Positions 6,090-13,700 of a stretch of 64,000 nt of DNA are shown here, piece by piece. A program made the position numbers and the translations under genes. This DNA comes from Paracoccus tibetensis (lineage in GTDB: Bacteria; Pseudomonadota; Alphaproteobacteria; Rhodobacterales; Rhodobacteraceae). Positions within the stretch are counted from its first letter, which is position 1. Each line of letters starts with the position of its first letter. A model generated the notes under the pieces. It ran no database searches. It saw nothing but the letters and a program-made list of their open reading frames with translations, and had not been told where the DNA came from. The stretch lies in the NCBI RefSeq assembly GCF_900102505.1, contig NZ_FMVT01000001.1:124001-188000 (forward strand). The letters are read 5' to 3'.

Positions 6090-7040
6090 TTAGTTTTGCT
6101 GAGGCTGCATCATCTGTAGTTGTGGCATCTGTTGAGCAACATGCCTGATGTTGGCTCTTCCTTCATGCGTTTCAACTATCTTGATAGCGGTTGAACTTGC
6201 CATCGTATGTGAAAAGCAGTGATGCACTGTGAGAACCGCGTCCTGAAGCTGCGGATCGTCTTCCAGCTGTATCGTCGCAATCCCTAAGTCGCGCACATGC
6301 TGGATGCTAAGATGCTTATCATGAGCCCGATTGGCCATCCCGTCTGACAGCTCGTTAACAATTGCTTCGGCCAACTGGGTCCTGTCTGGACGGTCCGCAA
6401 GCATGTTACGTTCCAACGCTTCTTGCACGAAGCGTTTGGACCAACTAATAGCGTTCTCGCACTGCGTCAGGAACGATGGAGTGTACCGGTTTAGGATAGG
6501 CGCCCACACGTGTGCTTTCACTGGGTCCTGCTGAATTTCCGCGTACGCACGCTGAAATTCTTTAACAACAATATCCGCAGGGATGCCTCCCAGCTGCGGA
6601 TCGATTGGACCAAGCGAGGACTGCTTGCCCATCACAACCTCGCGACAGGAAAGCGCCATCATTGTTCCGGCAGACATCGCGATCTGCGGAATAATGGCGC
6701 GAATATTTTGTCCAAACATCTGACGCAAATAATGAACCAGAGCTTCCGTCGCAGCAATTCCGCCTCCGGGAGTGTGCAGAATTAGGTCAAGACCCCTTGC
6801 TCGCTCCATTCCGTGAATGCAGCTCATAAAGGCGTTCATGTCGTCATCATTGATGTCGGTGCCGTGGACGCCAGGCTTCGTCAAAAAGCCAGAGTAGTAC
6901 GCGATGACGTTTCGTCCAGTCAGATCAGATAGAGCTCGTAGATACTTACGCCGAACTATATCAAGGGTGTTTTGTGCGGCGACGCTGTGAGTGGTCGCAT
7001 GTTCGTGCAGTTCACCGAGAATGTCGTGCCAATTCGGCAT
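6090..7040 (-). CDS. SDH-type Clp-fold serine protease (SppA/ClpP superfamily)
   Basis: A 316-residue protein from ATG 7040, preceded by AGGAGG with 6 T between; an in-frame upstream start at 7091 is less likely. Motifs of the serine dehydrogenase proteinase family (PF01972) are present: HTPGGG at 89-94, the nucleophile S123 in AMSAGTMMAL, and SSLGPIDPQL at 141-150. There is no signal peptide or clear membrane helix, so it is predicted to be cytosolic. The C-terminus is Gln- and Met-rich. The gene lies between the prophage integrase and its likely attachment tRNA, runs against the phage genes, and is visibly poorer in GC than its surroundings. The protease fold is certain. The biological role is unknown; cargo at this position is often anti-phage. 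Confidence 0.85.
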   Translation of the reverse strand: MPNWHDILGELHEHATTHSVAAQNTLDIVRRKYLRALSDLTGRNVIAYYSGFLTKPGVHGTDINDDDMNAFMSCIHGMERARGLDLILHTPGGGIAATEALVHYLRQMFGQNIRAIIPQIAMSAGTMMALSCREVVMGKQSSLGPIDPQLGGIPADIVVKEFQRAYAEIQQDPVKAHVWAPILNRYTPSFLTQCENAISWSKRFVQEALERNMLADRPDRTQLAEAIVNELSDGMANRAHDKHLSIQHVRDLGIATIQLEDDPQLQDAVLTVHHCFSHTMASSTAIKIVETHEGRANIRHVAQQMPQLQMMQPQQN

Positions 7041-7218
7041 AAAAAACCTCCTGCTGGGCCATGTTGGGATTGCGCGTGCTGGTGCTATCAAACACCGGCA
7101 TAACCAACATGGCCGAAGGGAAGTCGTTCAGCGGATAGGGATTGGAGCTCACGAGGCCCGTTTCTATCAGGCTAGCAAGCTGCGCGCCGAGCGGCGACAG
7201 CGGTTCCTTGTGCGTCAT
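7012..7218 (-). CDS. Small partner protein of the SDH-type protease
   Basis: A 68-residue protein from ATG 7218, with GGGGGA five bases upstream. It overlaps the protease gene start by 29 bases, so the two are one transcript. It begins MTHKEPLSPLGAQLASLIET and has a central segment YPLNDFPSAMLVMPVF; no domain or membrane helix is seen. The tight pairing suggests an adaptor, inhibitor or substrate of the protease, but this is inference. I do not recognise the family. Confidence 0.6.
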   Translation of the reverse strand: MTHKEPLSPLGAQLASLIETGLVSSNPYPLNDFPSAMLVMPVFDSTSTRNPNMAQQEVFYAELARHSR

Positions 7219-7340
7219 GTTTTCCCCCGTCAACTTCTTCCAGGTCTAGACCTTGGGCGGCCCAAGCGGCTGCTGAGCACATCCTTCATCTACAGTCCAC
7301 CATCCTACGAGCGAAATCTACAAAAACTCCTAATCGTGAG

Positions 7341-7370
7341 GCCGCTACTATGTTCCAAAACGGTAGCGGC
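7341..7370. repeat. 8-bp inverted repeat in the gap between cargo cassette and tRNA
   Basis: GCCGCTAC (7341-7348) and GTAGCGGC (7363-7370) pair around a 14-base loop. The gap 7219-7470 holds no gene that I support. The repeat could be an integrase arm or accessory site near the attachment point, or a terminator-like structure upstream of the cassette promoter. Confidence 0.4.
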
Positions 7371-7470
7371 GGCAATCCGAGCACAAAGATGAAGCGAATT
7401 TGGAAACCGCTCCGGCCCATGCTGGAAACCGCGACGCAGCCCGCTGAATATAAACAAACATTTCTGCTAC

Positions 7471-7547
7471 TGGCGACCCCGGAAGGACTTGAACCCTCAA
7501 CCTGGCGATTAGAAGTCGCCTGCTCTATCCAGTTGAGCTACGGGGCC
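7471..7547 (-). tRNA. tRNA-Arg (TCT anticodon), likely prophage attachment site
   Basis: 77 bases including an encoded CCA. The acceptor GGCCCCG pairs with CGGGGTC (one G-T), the D arm has TAGCTC, the anticodon stem GGCGA/TCGCC encloses CTTCTAA with anticodon TCT (read at 7511-7513), and the T arm is GAGGG-TTCAAGT-CCTTC. The 3' end faces the integrase and cargo genes. Tyrosine integrases usually recombine within the 3' half of a tRNA and leave it intact. Confidence 0.95.
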
Positions 7548-7591
7548 GCACGTGCTGCCCTCTTAGCGCCGGGCGGGGCCGGCGGGAAGCC

Positions 7592-7894
7592 CTATCGCGC
7601 GGCCGTGCACTCGGACAGCAGCACCGCGTCCGCGTCCTCGGGGCCGTGACTGATCGTCGCGCTCTCGCCCTTGGTCCAGAGCTGGTAGCCCGCCCCTGCC
7701 TCGCGGTAGCGCGCGCCCGAGGCCGAGATGGCCTGCGGCATCACGCGCAGCCCGTCCTCGATCCAGGCCACCGCCAGTTCGTCCGTGAAGACCACCGGCA
7801 CGCGGACCTCCCGCTCGCAGAGGAAGGTCACGGCGAGCGGCTCGGCCGCGGCCGGGCCGGCCAACAGCGCCGAGAGGAGAAGGGCACGCATCAT
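7592..7894 (-). CDS. MliC-like lysozyme inhibitor, periplasmic
   Basis: A 100-residue protein with a signal peptide (MMRALLLSALLAGPAAAEP, cleavage after AAA near residue 17). The mature region has the small beta-barrel pattern of MliC/PliC: FLCEREVRVPVVF, WIEDGLRVMPQAISASGARY, then GYQLWTKGESATI, where the last part matches the family motif YxxxxxxxWxKG. It has two cysteines. Such proteins bind C-type lysozyme in the periplasm. It starts in an ATGA overlap with the upstream acetyltransferase gene, so the two are co-transcribed. Confidence 0.75.
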   Translation of the reverse strand: MMRALLLSALLAGPAAAEPLAVTFLCEREVRVPVVFTDELAVAWIEDGLRVMPQAISASGARYREAGAGYQLWTKGESATISHGPEDADAVLLSECTAAR

Positions 7895-8355
7895 CCAAGC
7901 TCCAGCGTCATGAAATGCGAGTTGGGATCGGGCCGGTAGCTGCCGAAAGGCGGGCAGTCGGAAAAGCCGGCCGAGGCGTAGAGGCCGCGGGCCGCCGAGA
8001 ACCCCGGCTGCGTGCCGGTCTCCAGCGACAGGCGGCGGAGGCCGGCGGCGCGGGCGTGATCCAGAAGCGCGGCCAGCATCAGGCGCGAGAGGCCGCGGCC
8101 GCGATGCTCGGCCAGGACATGCATCGACTTGATCTCGGCCTCGTCCCCGTCCAGCAGCTTCAGCGCGCCCATGGCCACGGGCGCGCCGCCCTCGCGCGCG
8201 ACGAAGAAGGTGAGGCTAGGGACGGCCAGCGCCTCGCGCGGCAGCATGTGGATCGACTCGGGCGGGGTCTCTGCCTGCATGGCCGCGGCGTGGCGCTGGA
8301 AGAGAAGGTCCAGATCCGCGCCGCGCGGGTCTTCCGGACGGATGGTGAGGGTCAT
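7891..8355 (-). CDS. GNAT-family N-acetyltransferase
   Basis: A 154-residue protein from ATG 8355, with AGGAGG seven bases upstream; an upstream in-frame start at 8409 lacks a site. The GNAT fold is clear: strands around VAMGALKLL, the acetyl-CoA loop LAEHRGRGLSRLML (Q/R-x-x-G-x-G/A form), and the closing strands GLYASAGFSDCPPFGSY. It is probably an acetyltransferase of the PaiA/YhbS-like general type; the substrate cannot be read. The downstream mliC-like gene overlaps by 4 bases. Confidence 0.85.
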   Translation of the reverse strand: MTLTIRPEDPRGADLDLLFQRHAAAMQAETPPESIHMLPREALAVPSLTFFVAREGGAPVAMGALKLLDGDEAEIKSMHVLAEHRGRGLSRLMLAALLDHARAAGLRRLSLETGTQPGFSAARGLYASAGFSDCPPFGSYRPDPNSHFMTLELG

Positions 8356-8412
8356 CGGCGCCTCCTGCTGCTGCCGGCCCGTGCTAGCCGTGGGCGCAGG
8401 CGCGGGCAAGGC

Positions 8413-9540
8413 TCAGAGCACCTCGTCCAGCACCCGGCGCAGGCGGCCGACCGTGCCCTCCACGTCCTTCAGCTTGTCCAGTCCGAAGAGCCCGAGCCGG
8501 AAGGTCGAGAAGTCCGCCCCTTCCTCGACCGCCAGCGGCACGCCTGCCGCGATCTGCATCCCCTTGGCAGCAAAGGCGCGGCCCGACTTGATCTCGGGAT
8601 CGGCGGTGTAGCTGACGACGACGCCCGGCGCCTCGAAGCCCTTGGCCGCGACCGAGCGGACGCCGCGCGCGGCCAGTTCATCCCGCACCAGCCGGCCCAG
8701 CTGCCATTGCGCCTCGCGCGCGGCGTCAAAGCCCATGCCGCGCGTCTCCTCCATCGCCGCCATCAGCCCCGTCAGCGCGTCCGTCGGCATGGTCGCGTGA
8801 TAGGCGTGGCCGCCATCCTCGTAGGCCTTCATGATGGCGCGCCATTTCTTCAGGTCCAGCGCGAAGCTGTCGCTGGCCGTCCGCTCCAGCCGCTCGGCCG
8901 CCCGCGCCGACAGCATCACCAGACCTGCGGCGGGCGAGGCCGACCAGCCCTTCTGCGGGGCCGAGATCAGCACGTCCACGCCCGTCGCCGCCATGTCCAC
9001 CCAGATCGCGCCCGAGGCGATGCAGTCCAGCACCATCAGCGCGCCGACCTCATGCGCGGCCTCGGCCAGCTGCGCGATGTAGTCGTCGGGCAGGATCAGC
9101 CCGGCCGAGGTTTCCACATGCGGGGCGAAAACCGCATCGGGGCGCGTCTCGCGGATGCGGGCGACGACGTCCTCCACCGGCGGGGGCGCGTAGGCGGGCT
9201 GCGGCGCGTTCCCCTGCGGGCGGGCCATCACCACCGTCGTCTCGCGCGCAAAGCCGCCGGCGTCGAAGATCTGGCTCCAGCGATAGCTGAACCAGCCGTT
9301 GCGGACGATCAGGGCATGGGCGTCCCGGCCGAACTGCCGCGCGACGGCCTCCATCGCGTAGGTGCCGCCGCCAGGGACAATCGCGACCTCGGCCGCGCCA
9401 TAAACCTCGCGCAGGGTGGACGAGAGGCCGCGCATGACGCCCTGAAAGCGCGCCGACATGTGGTTCAGCGAGCGGTCGGTGAAGACGACCGAGAATTCGT
9501 CCAGCCCCTCGGGGTCGATCTGCGGATTCAGGTGCGGCAT
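8413..9540 (-). CDS. Class V aminotransferase (alanine/serine-glyoxylate type)
   Basis: A 375-residue PLP enzyme from ATG 9540, with AAAGGAG five bases upstream. Motifs include VPGGGTYAMEAVAR in the N-terminal domain, the cofactor aspartate in LMVLDCIASG, and the Schiff-base lysine in SAPQKGWSASPAAG, followed by the small domain. The relatives are alanine-, serine- or 2-aminoethylphosphonate-transaminases; the exact amino donor is not readable. It is divergent from the glutamine amidotransferase of the polyamine cluster, so it may share its control region (9541-9678) and role in amine catabolism. Confidence 0.8.
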   Translation of the reverse strand: MPHLNPQIDPEGLDEFSVVFTDRSLNHMSARFQGVMRGLSSTLREVYGAAEVAIVPGGGTYAMEAVARQFGRDAHALIVRNGWFSYRWSQIFDAGGFARETTVVMARPQGNAPQPAYAPPPVEDVVARIRETRPDAVFAPHVETSAGLILPDDYIAQLAEAAHEVGALMVLDCIASGAIWVDMAATGVDVLISAPQKGWSASPAAGLVMLSARAAERLERTASDSFALDLKKWRAIMKAYEDGGHAYHATMPTDALTGLMAAMEETRGMGFDAAREAQWQLGRLVRDELAARGVRSVAAKGFEAPGVVVSYTADPEIKSGRAFAAKGMQIAAGVPLAVEEGADFSTFRLGLFGLDKLKDVEGTVGRLRRVLDEVL

Positions 9541-9678
9541 GGGCACTCCTTTCGGCTTTGCCCGGAAGCGTAGCGAAAGCGCGGAGCAGGGGCCAGCCAG
9601 CCAAAGGCCGCAGGACCCCTTGCGGGCCCCGGTGCCGGGCGACTACCTTGAGCGCAATCCGCAACTGCAAGGTTTTTC

Positions 9679-10377
9679 ATGCGTATCGGCATACTTCAAT
9701 GCGGCCAGTCGCCCGCCCAGTTGAAGGACGAGATGGGCGACTACCCCGACATGTTCCAGCGCCTGCTGGCCGGGCGGGGGTTCACCTTCCGCACCTGGCA
9801 TGTCGAGGCGATGGAGTTTCCGGCCGGTGTCCATGACGCCGAGGGTTGGCTGCTGACCGGCTCGCGCCACGGCGTCTACGAGGATCACGCCTTCATCCCC
9901 CCGCTCGAGGATTTCATCCGCCGCGCCTATGCCGCCCACGTCCCGCTGGTCGGCATCTGCTTCGGCCACCAGATCATCGCGCAGGCCCTTGGCGGGCGCG
10001 TGGTCAAGCATCCCGGCGGCTGGGTGGTCGGCACGCATGACTACGACTTCGACGGAACGCCCCTGCAGCTGAATGCCTGGCATCAGGACCAGGTGGTCCA
10101 GCTGCCCCCCGGCGCCGAGGTCGCCGCCCGCAACGAGGCCTGCGAGAACGCCGCCCTCGTCTATGGCGACCGCGCCTTCACCGTGCAGCCGCATCCCGAG
10201 TTTCAGGACGACTTCGTGCAGGGCCTCATGGACACCCGCGCCAAGGGCGTCGTGCCGCCCGAGCTGCTGGAGGGCGCCGCCGCGCGGATGGGGCAGGCGC
10301 GCTCCTCCTCGGCCATCGCCGACCGGATCGAGGCCTTCCTCAAGGCGCCCCGCCAGCTTCAGGAGGGCGCGGCATGA
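9679..10377 (+). CDS. Class I glutamine amidotransferase-like hydrolase
   Basis: A 232-residue protein with the full triad of class I amidotransferases: the nucleophile Cys in VGICFGHQIIAQALGG and the His-Glu pair in VQPHPEF. It looks more like the GMP-synthase-type stand-alone domain than the PuuD peptidase C26 family. It overlaps the PuuA-like gene by 4 bases, followed by a PuuB-like oxidase. In that setting it may remove gamma-glutamyl groups, as PuuD does; this is inferred from the operon. Confidence 0.8.
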   Translation: MRIGILQCGQSPAQLKDEMGDYPDMFQRLLAGRGFTFRTWHVEAMEFPAGVHDAEGWLLTGSRHGVYEDHAFIPPLEDFIRRAYAAHVPLVGICFGHQIIAQALGGRVVKHPGGWVVGTHDYDFDGTPLQLNAWHQDQVVQLPPGAEVAARNEACENAALVYGDRAFTVQPHPEFQDDFVQGLMDTRAKGVVPPELLEGAAARMGQARSSSAIADRIEAFLKAPRQLQEGAA

Positions 10378-11729
10378 GCGACTGGACCGACCAGATCCCG
10401 CAGGCCGCCCGCGACTTCATGGCCGGCCGCCGCCTCGACGAGGTGGAATGCATCGTCGCCGACATCGCCGGCGTCGCCCGCGGCAAGGCCATGCCCGCCT
10501 CGAAATTCGTGCGGCAGGAGAAATTCTACCTGCCCAACTCGATCTTCCTGCAGACGATCACCGGGGAATGGGCCGACAACCCCTCGGGTGCCTTCACCGA
10601 GCCCGACATGGTCATGCGCCCCGACTACACCACCGCCACGGCCGCGCCGTGGACCGCGGACTGGACCATCCAGGTGATCCACGACGCAATGGACCAGCAG
10701 GGCAATCCCGTCCCCATCGCGCCGCGCAACGTCCTGAAGCGCATCGTGAAGCTGTATGAGGAGAAGGGCTGGAAGCCCGTTGTCGCGCCCGAGATGGAGT
10801 TCTTCCTCGTCGCGCGAAACATCGACCCCAACCAGCCGATCATCCCGCCGATGGGCCGCACGGGCCGGCGCGCGGCGGCCAAGCAGGCCTATTCCATGTC
10901 GGCCGTCGACGAATACGGCAAGGTCATCGACGACATCTACGACTTCGCCGAGGCCCAAGGCTTCGAGATCGACGGCATCCTGCAAGAGGGCGGCGCGGGC
11001 CAGGTCGAGATCAACCTCAACCACGGCGATCCCGTCGCCCTGGCCGACGAGATCTTCTACTTCAAGCGCCTCATCCGCGAGGCGGCCTTGCGCCACGACT
11101 GCTTCGCGACCTTCATGGCCAAGCCCATCGAGGGCGAACCGGGCAGCGCCATGCATATTCACCATTCGGTGACGGATCTGGCGACGGGGAAGAACATCTT
11201 CTCCGACGAGAAGGGGCGCGAGACGCCCGCCTTCCTGCATTTCATCGCCGGGATGCAGAAGCACCTGCCGGCCGCCGTCGCGCTGCTGGCGCCCTACGTG
11301 AACAGCTACCGCCGCTACGTTCCCGACTTCGCCGCGCCCATCAACCTCGAATGGGGCCGCGACAACCGCACCACGGGCCTGCGCGTGCCGATCTCGGGCC
11401 CCGAGTCGCGGCGCATCGAGAACCGGCTGGCGGGCATGGACTGCAACCCCTATCTCGGCATCGCCGCCAGCCTCGCCTGCGGCTATCTGGGCCTTCTGGA
11501 GGCGGAAAACCCACGCGCCGAATGCCTCGGCGACGCCTACATGTCCGAGGACGAGCTGCCCTACAATCTCGGCGACGCGCTGGACCTGATGATCGAGAAC
11601 GAGGCCATGCGCGGCGTCATCGGCCACGAGTTCACCGCGGTCTACGAATCCGTCAAGCGCAACGAATACAAGGAGTTCCTGCAGGTCATCAGCCCGTGGG
11701 AGCGGGAACACCTGCTGCTTAACGTATGA
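10374..11729 (+). CDS. Gamma-glutamylpolyamine synthetase-like (glutamine synthetase family)
   Basis: A 451-residue glutamine synthetase-fold ligase. Visible motifs are PEMEFFLVA (metal-binding Glu), GAGQVEINLNHGDP, FMAKPIEGEPGSAMHIHHS, and NRTTGLRVPISGPESRRIENR near the C-terminal active site. It lacks the tyrosine adenylylation loop of GlnA, as PuuA-type enzymes do. With the following FAD oxidase it would attach glutamate to putrescine or another amine before oxidation. It starts in ATGA overlap with the amidotransferase and overlaps the oxidase by 4 bases. The amine substrate is not shown by the sequence. Confidence 0.82.
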   Translation: MSDWTDQIPQAARDFMAGRRLDEVECIVADIAGVARGKAMPASKFVRQEKFYLPNSIFLQTITGEWADNPSGAFTEPDMVMRPDYTTATAAPWTADWTIQVIHDAMDQQGNPVPIAPRNVLKRIVKLYEEKGWKPVVAPEMEFFLVARNIDPNQPIIPPMGRTGRRAAAKQAYSMSAVDEYGKVIDDIYDFAEAQGFEIDGILQEGGAGQVEINLNHGDPVALADEIFYFKRLIREAALRHDCFATFMAKPIEGEPGSAMHIHHSVTDLATGKNIFSDEKGRETPAFLHFIAGMQKHLPAAVALLAPYVNSYRRYVPDFAAPINLEWGRDNRTTGLRVPISGPESRRIENRLAGMDCNPYLGIAASLACGYLGLLEAENPRAECLGDAYMSEDELPYNLGDALDLMIENEAMRGVIGHEFTAVYESVKRNEYKEFLQVISPWEREHLLLNV

Positions 11730-13024
11730 ACCTGCTGCACCTCAACGACAGTCCGGGCGCCTACCCGCCCAGCCTCTACGCCGCGCAGGCCGGCGAGCCG
11801 CCGCGCCGCCCGCCGCTGCAGGGCGAGGCGCGGGCCGACGTGGCGGTGATCGGCGGCGGCTATACCGGCCTCTCGGCCGCCCTGCACCTTGCCCGGCGCG
11901 GCTACCACGTGGTGCTGCTCGAGGCGCAGCGGATCGGCTTCGGCGCCTCGGGCCGCAATGGCGGGCAGATCGGCTCGGGCCAGCGGCAGGAGGTGGACTG
12001 GCTCGAGGCGCAATTCGGCCGCGCCACGGCCCGCCGCCTCTGGGACATCGGCGAGGAGGCGAAGGCCCTGACCCTGTCGCTGGCCGCCGAGGCGGGCGTG
12101 CCCACCACGCTCGGCATCGCTCATGCCTGCCGCAGCGCCGCCGAGGTCGAGCACGCGCGCCAGCTCGCCGACCACCTCGCCCGTCACTACGACTACGACA
12201 AGGTGACGCCGCTGCACCGAGACGCCTTGGCGCGCACGCTCGGCAGCGCGGCCTACGCCGGAGGCGATCTCGACAGCGGCGCGGCGCATGTCCAGCCGCT
12301 GGCGCTGGCCGTCGGCATGGCGCGGCTGGCCGAAGCGGCCGGCGCAGTCCTCCACGAGCTGAGCGAGGTGACAGCGCTGGATCACGGCGCCCCCAGCACG
12401 ATCCGCACCTCCGACGGCATCCTGCGCGCGGAGCACGTCATCCTCGCCTGCAACGGCTATCTCGGCAGCCTCGACCGGAAGATCGCCGCCCGCGTCATGC
12501 CGATCAACAACTACATCGCCGCGACCGAGCCCCTCGGCGATCGCTTCCCCGAAATCCTGCCGCAGCGCCCCGCCGCCGCCGACACCAAGTTCGTCGTCAA
12601 CTACTGGCGCCTCGACGAGGAGCGGCGGCTGATCTTCGGCGGCGGCGAGACGGTCACCTACCGCTTCCCCGACGACATCAGGGCCAAGGTGCGCCCGCAT
12701 CTGCTCTCGGTCTATCCGCAGCTCAAGGACGTGGCGCTGACCCATGCCTGGGGCGGCACGCTGGCGATCACGATGAACCGCATACCCTGCTTCGCGCGCC
12801 CCGCGCCGAACTGCCTCTCGGCCAGCGGTTATTCCGGCCATGGCGTCGCCCTGGCCACGATGGCCGGCCGCATCATGGCCGAGGCCGTCGCAGGCCAGGC
12901 CGAGCGCTTCGACGTGATGGAGGCAGTTCCGACGCGCCCCTTCCCCGGCGGCGCGGCACTGCGCCAGCCGCTGCTGGTCGCGGGCATGGCTTGGTACGGG
13001 TTGCGGGACAGGCTGGGGTTCTAG
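11726..13024 (+). CDS. FAD-dependent amine oxidoreductase (PuuB-like)
   Basis: A 432-residue DAO-family flavoprotein. The N-terminal dinucleotide-binding motif VAVIGGGYTGLSAALHLARR lies at about residues 37-56, then FGASGRNGGQIGSG, the signature of gamma-glutamylputrescine oxidases. The C-terminal FAD segment is SASGYSGHGVALATMAG. It would oxidise the gamma-glutamyl amine to the aldehyde with release of ammonia and H2O2. It is the last gene of the three-gene cluster; no aldehyde dehydrogenase (PuuC) is next to it. Confidence 0.85.
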   Translation: MNLLHLNDSPGAYPPSLYAAQAGEPPRRPPLQGEARADVAVIGGGYTGLSAALHLARRGYHVVLLEAQRIGFGASGRNGGQIGSGQRQEVDWLEAQFGRATARRLWDIGEEAKALTLSLAAEAGVPTTLGIAHACRSAAEVEHARQLADHLARHYDYDKVTPLHRDALARTLGSAAYAGGDLDSGAAHVQPLALAVGMARLAEAAGAVLHELSEVTALDHGAPSTIRTSDGILRAEHVILACNGYLGSLDRKIAARVMPINNYIAATEPLGDRFPEILPQRPAAADTKFVVNYWRLDEERRLIFGGGETVTYRFPDDIRAKVRPHLLSVYPQLKDVALTHAWGGTLAITMNRIPCFARPAPNCLSASGYSGHGVALATMAGRIMAEAVAGQAERFDVMEAVPTRPFPGGAALRQPLLVAGMAWYGLRDRLGF

Positions 13025-13037
13025 CGTCCCGCGACGG

Positions 13038-13123
13038 CCGGGGGCTCTGCCCCGTCGCCGGCTGGTTCTCGAACCAGTGGCGAACCGCCGGCGACCCCCG
13101 GGACATTTAGGCACAGAAGATGA
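13038..13123 (+). repeat. Dispersed 3'-end repeat element, copy 1
   Basis: Starting 14 bases after the puuB-like stop, it comprises a GGGGC-TCT-GCCCC hairpin, then a long stem GTCGCCGGC / GCCGGCGAC enclosing CTGGTTC-TC-GAACCAG, then CCCCCGGGACATTT and GCACAGAAGATG. The last block recurs at three other places in the window, in each case 3' of and co-oriented with a gene. It is probably a terminator or mRNA 3'-end module. Confidence 0.65.
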
Positions 13124-13129
13124 GGGCTG

Positions 13130-13585
13130 CTACGGCGCCAGGCCCATGCGCGCCTTCACCTGCTGCCGGATCTCAGCGCTTTCGCGGTCGGTGATGCCGA
13201 GAAGGCTGGCGACGAGGCGGATCAGGCTCTCCTCGTCCGGGCCGCGCTGCGCGTCGGCGTAGGCGACCTCCCACATGGCGGCGATCACGCCCGCGCGATC
13301 CTCCAGTCCGATCCGCTCCTTGATCTGGCGGGTGAAGCGCACCGTGTCCGAGGCGCCGGCCTCCAGCTCCTCGGCCTCGGCGCGGCGCGCGGCGGCCTCG
13401 GTGGGCGAGAGGCCGCGGCGGCAGGCGAGGATGCGGTCGATCCGCGCCTTCTCGACCTCGCGATAGGTGTCGTCCGACCGGGCCAGCCGCACCAGAAGCG
13501 CGGCGATGGCCAGTTCGGCATCCTCGCCGTCCAGCTCCGGCGCCTGCGTTTCGCCCGTCAGCCGAGCCAATAGATCTCTGAACAT
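13130..13585 (-). CDS. TerB-like protein (tellurite-resistance family)
   Basis: A 151-residue, all-helical acidic protein. The TerB/DjlA-like domain shows in AIAALLVRLARSDDTYREVEK, a pattern of this fold with acidic metal-binding residues, then a second helical repeat AMWEVAYADAQRGPDEESLIRLV. There is no signal peptide. Lone TerB genes in alphaproteobacteria are common and of unclear function, and no terCDE genes are near. It is flanked by two inverted copies of the dispersed repeat element. Confidence 0.78.
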   Translation of the reverse strand: MFRDLLARLTGETQAPELDGEDAELAIAALLVRLARSDDTYREVEKARIDRILACRRGLSPTEAAARRAEAEELEAGASDTVRFTRQIKERIGLEDRAGVIAAMWEVAYADAQRGPDEESLIRLVASLLGITDRESAEIRQQVKARMGLAP

Positions 13586-13628
13586 AAGCCTAACCTAGGA
13601 TGCTCCGCCCGGAAGGCAAGCTGCCCCC

Positions 13629-13690
13629 ATCTTCTGTGCGGAAATGTCCCGGGGGGAGTCGCCGCAGGCGACGGGGGGCTGGCCCCCCTT
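13629..13690 (-). repeat. Dispersed 3'-end repeat element, copy 2
   Basis: Read on the minus strand, directly after the ppk2 stop: the GGGGGG-CCAG-CCCCCC hairpin (13673-13688), a second small hairpin GTCGCC-TGC-GGCGAC, then CCCCCCGGGACATTT and GCACAGAAGATG. It is nearly identical to copy 1 over the last block, and with it forms an inverted pair around the terB-like gene. Confidence 0.65.
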
Positions 13691-13700
13691 GCACCGCGTC

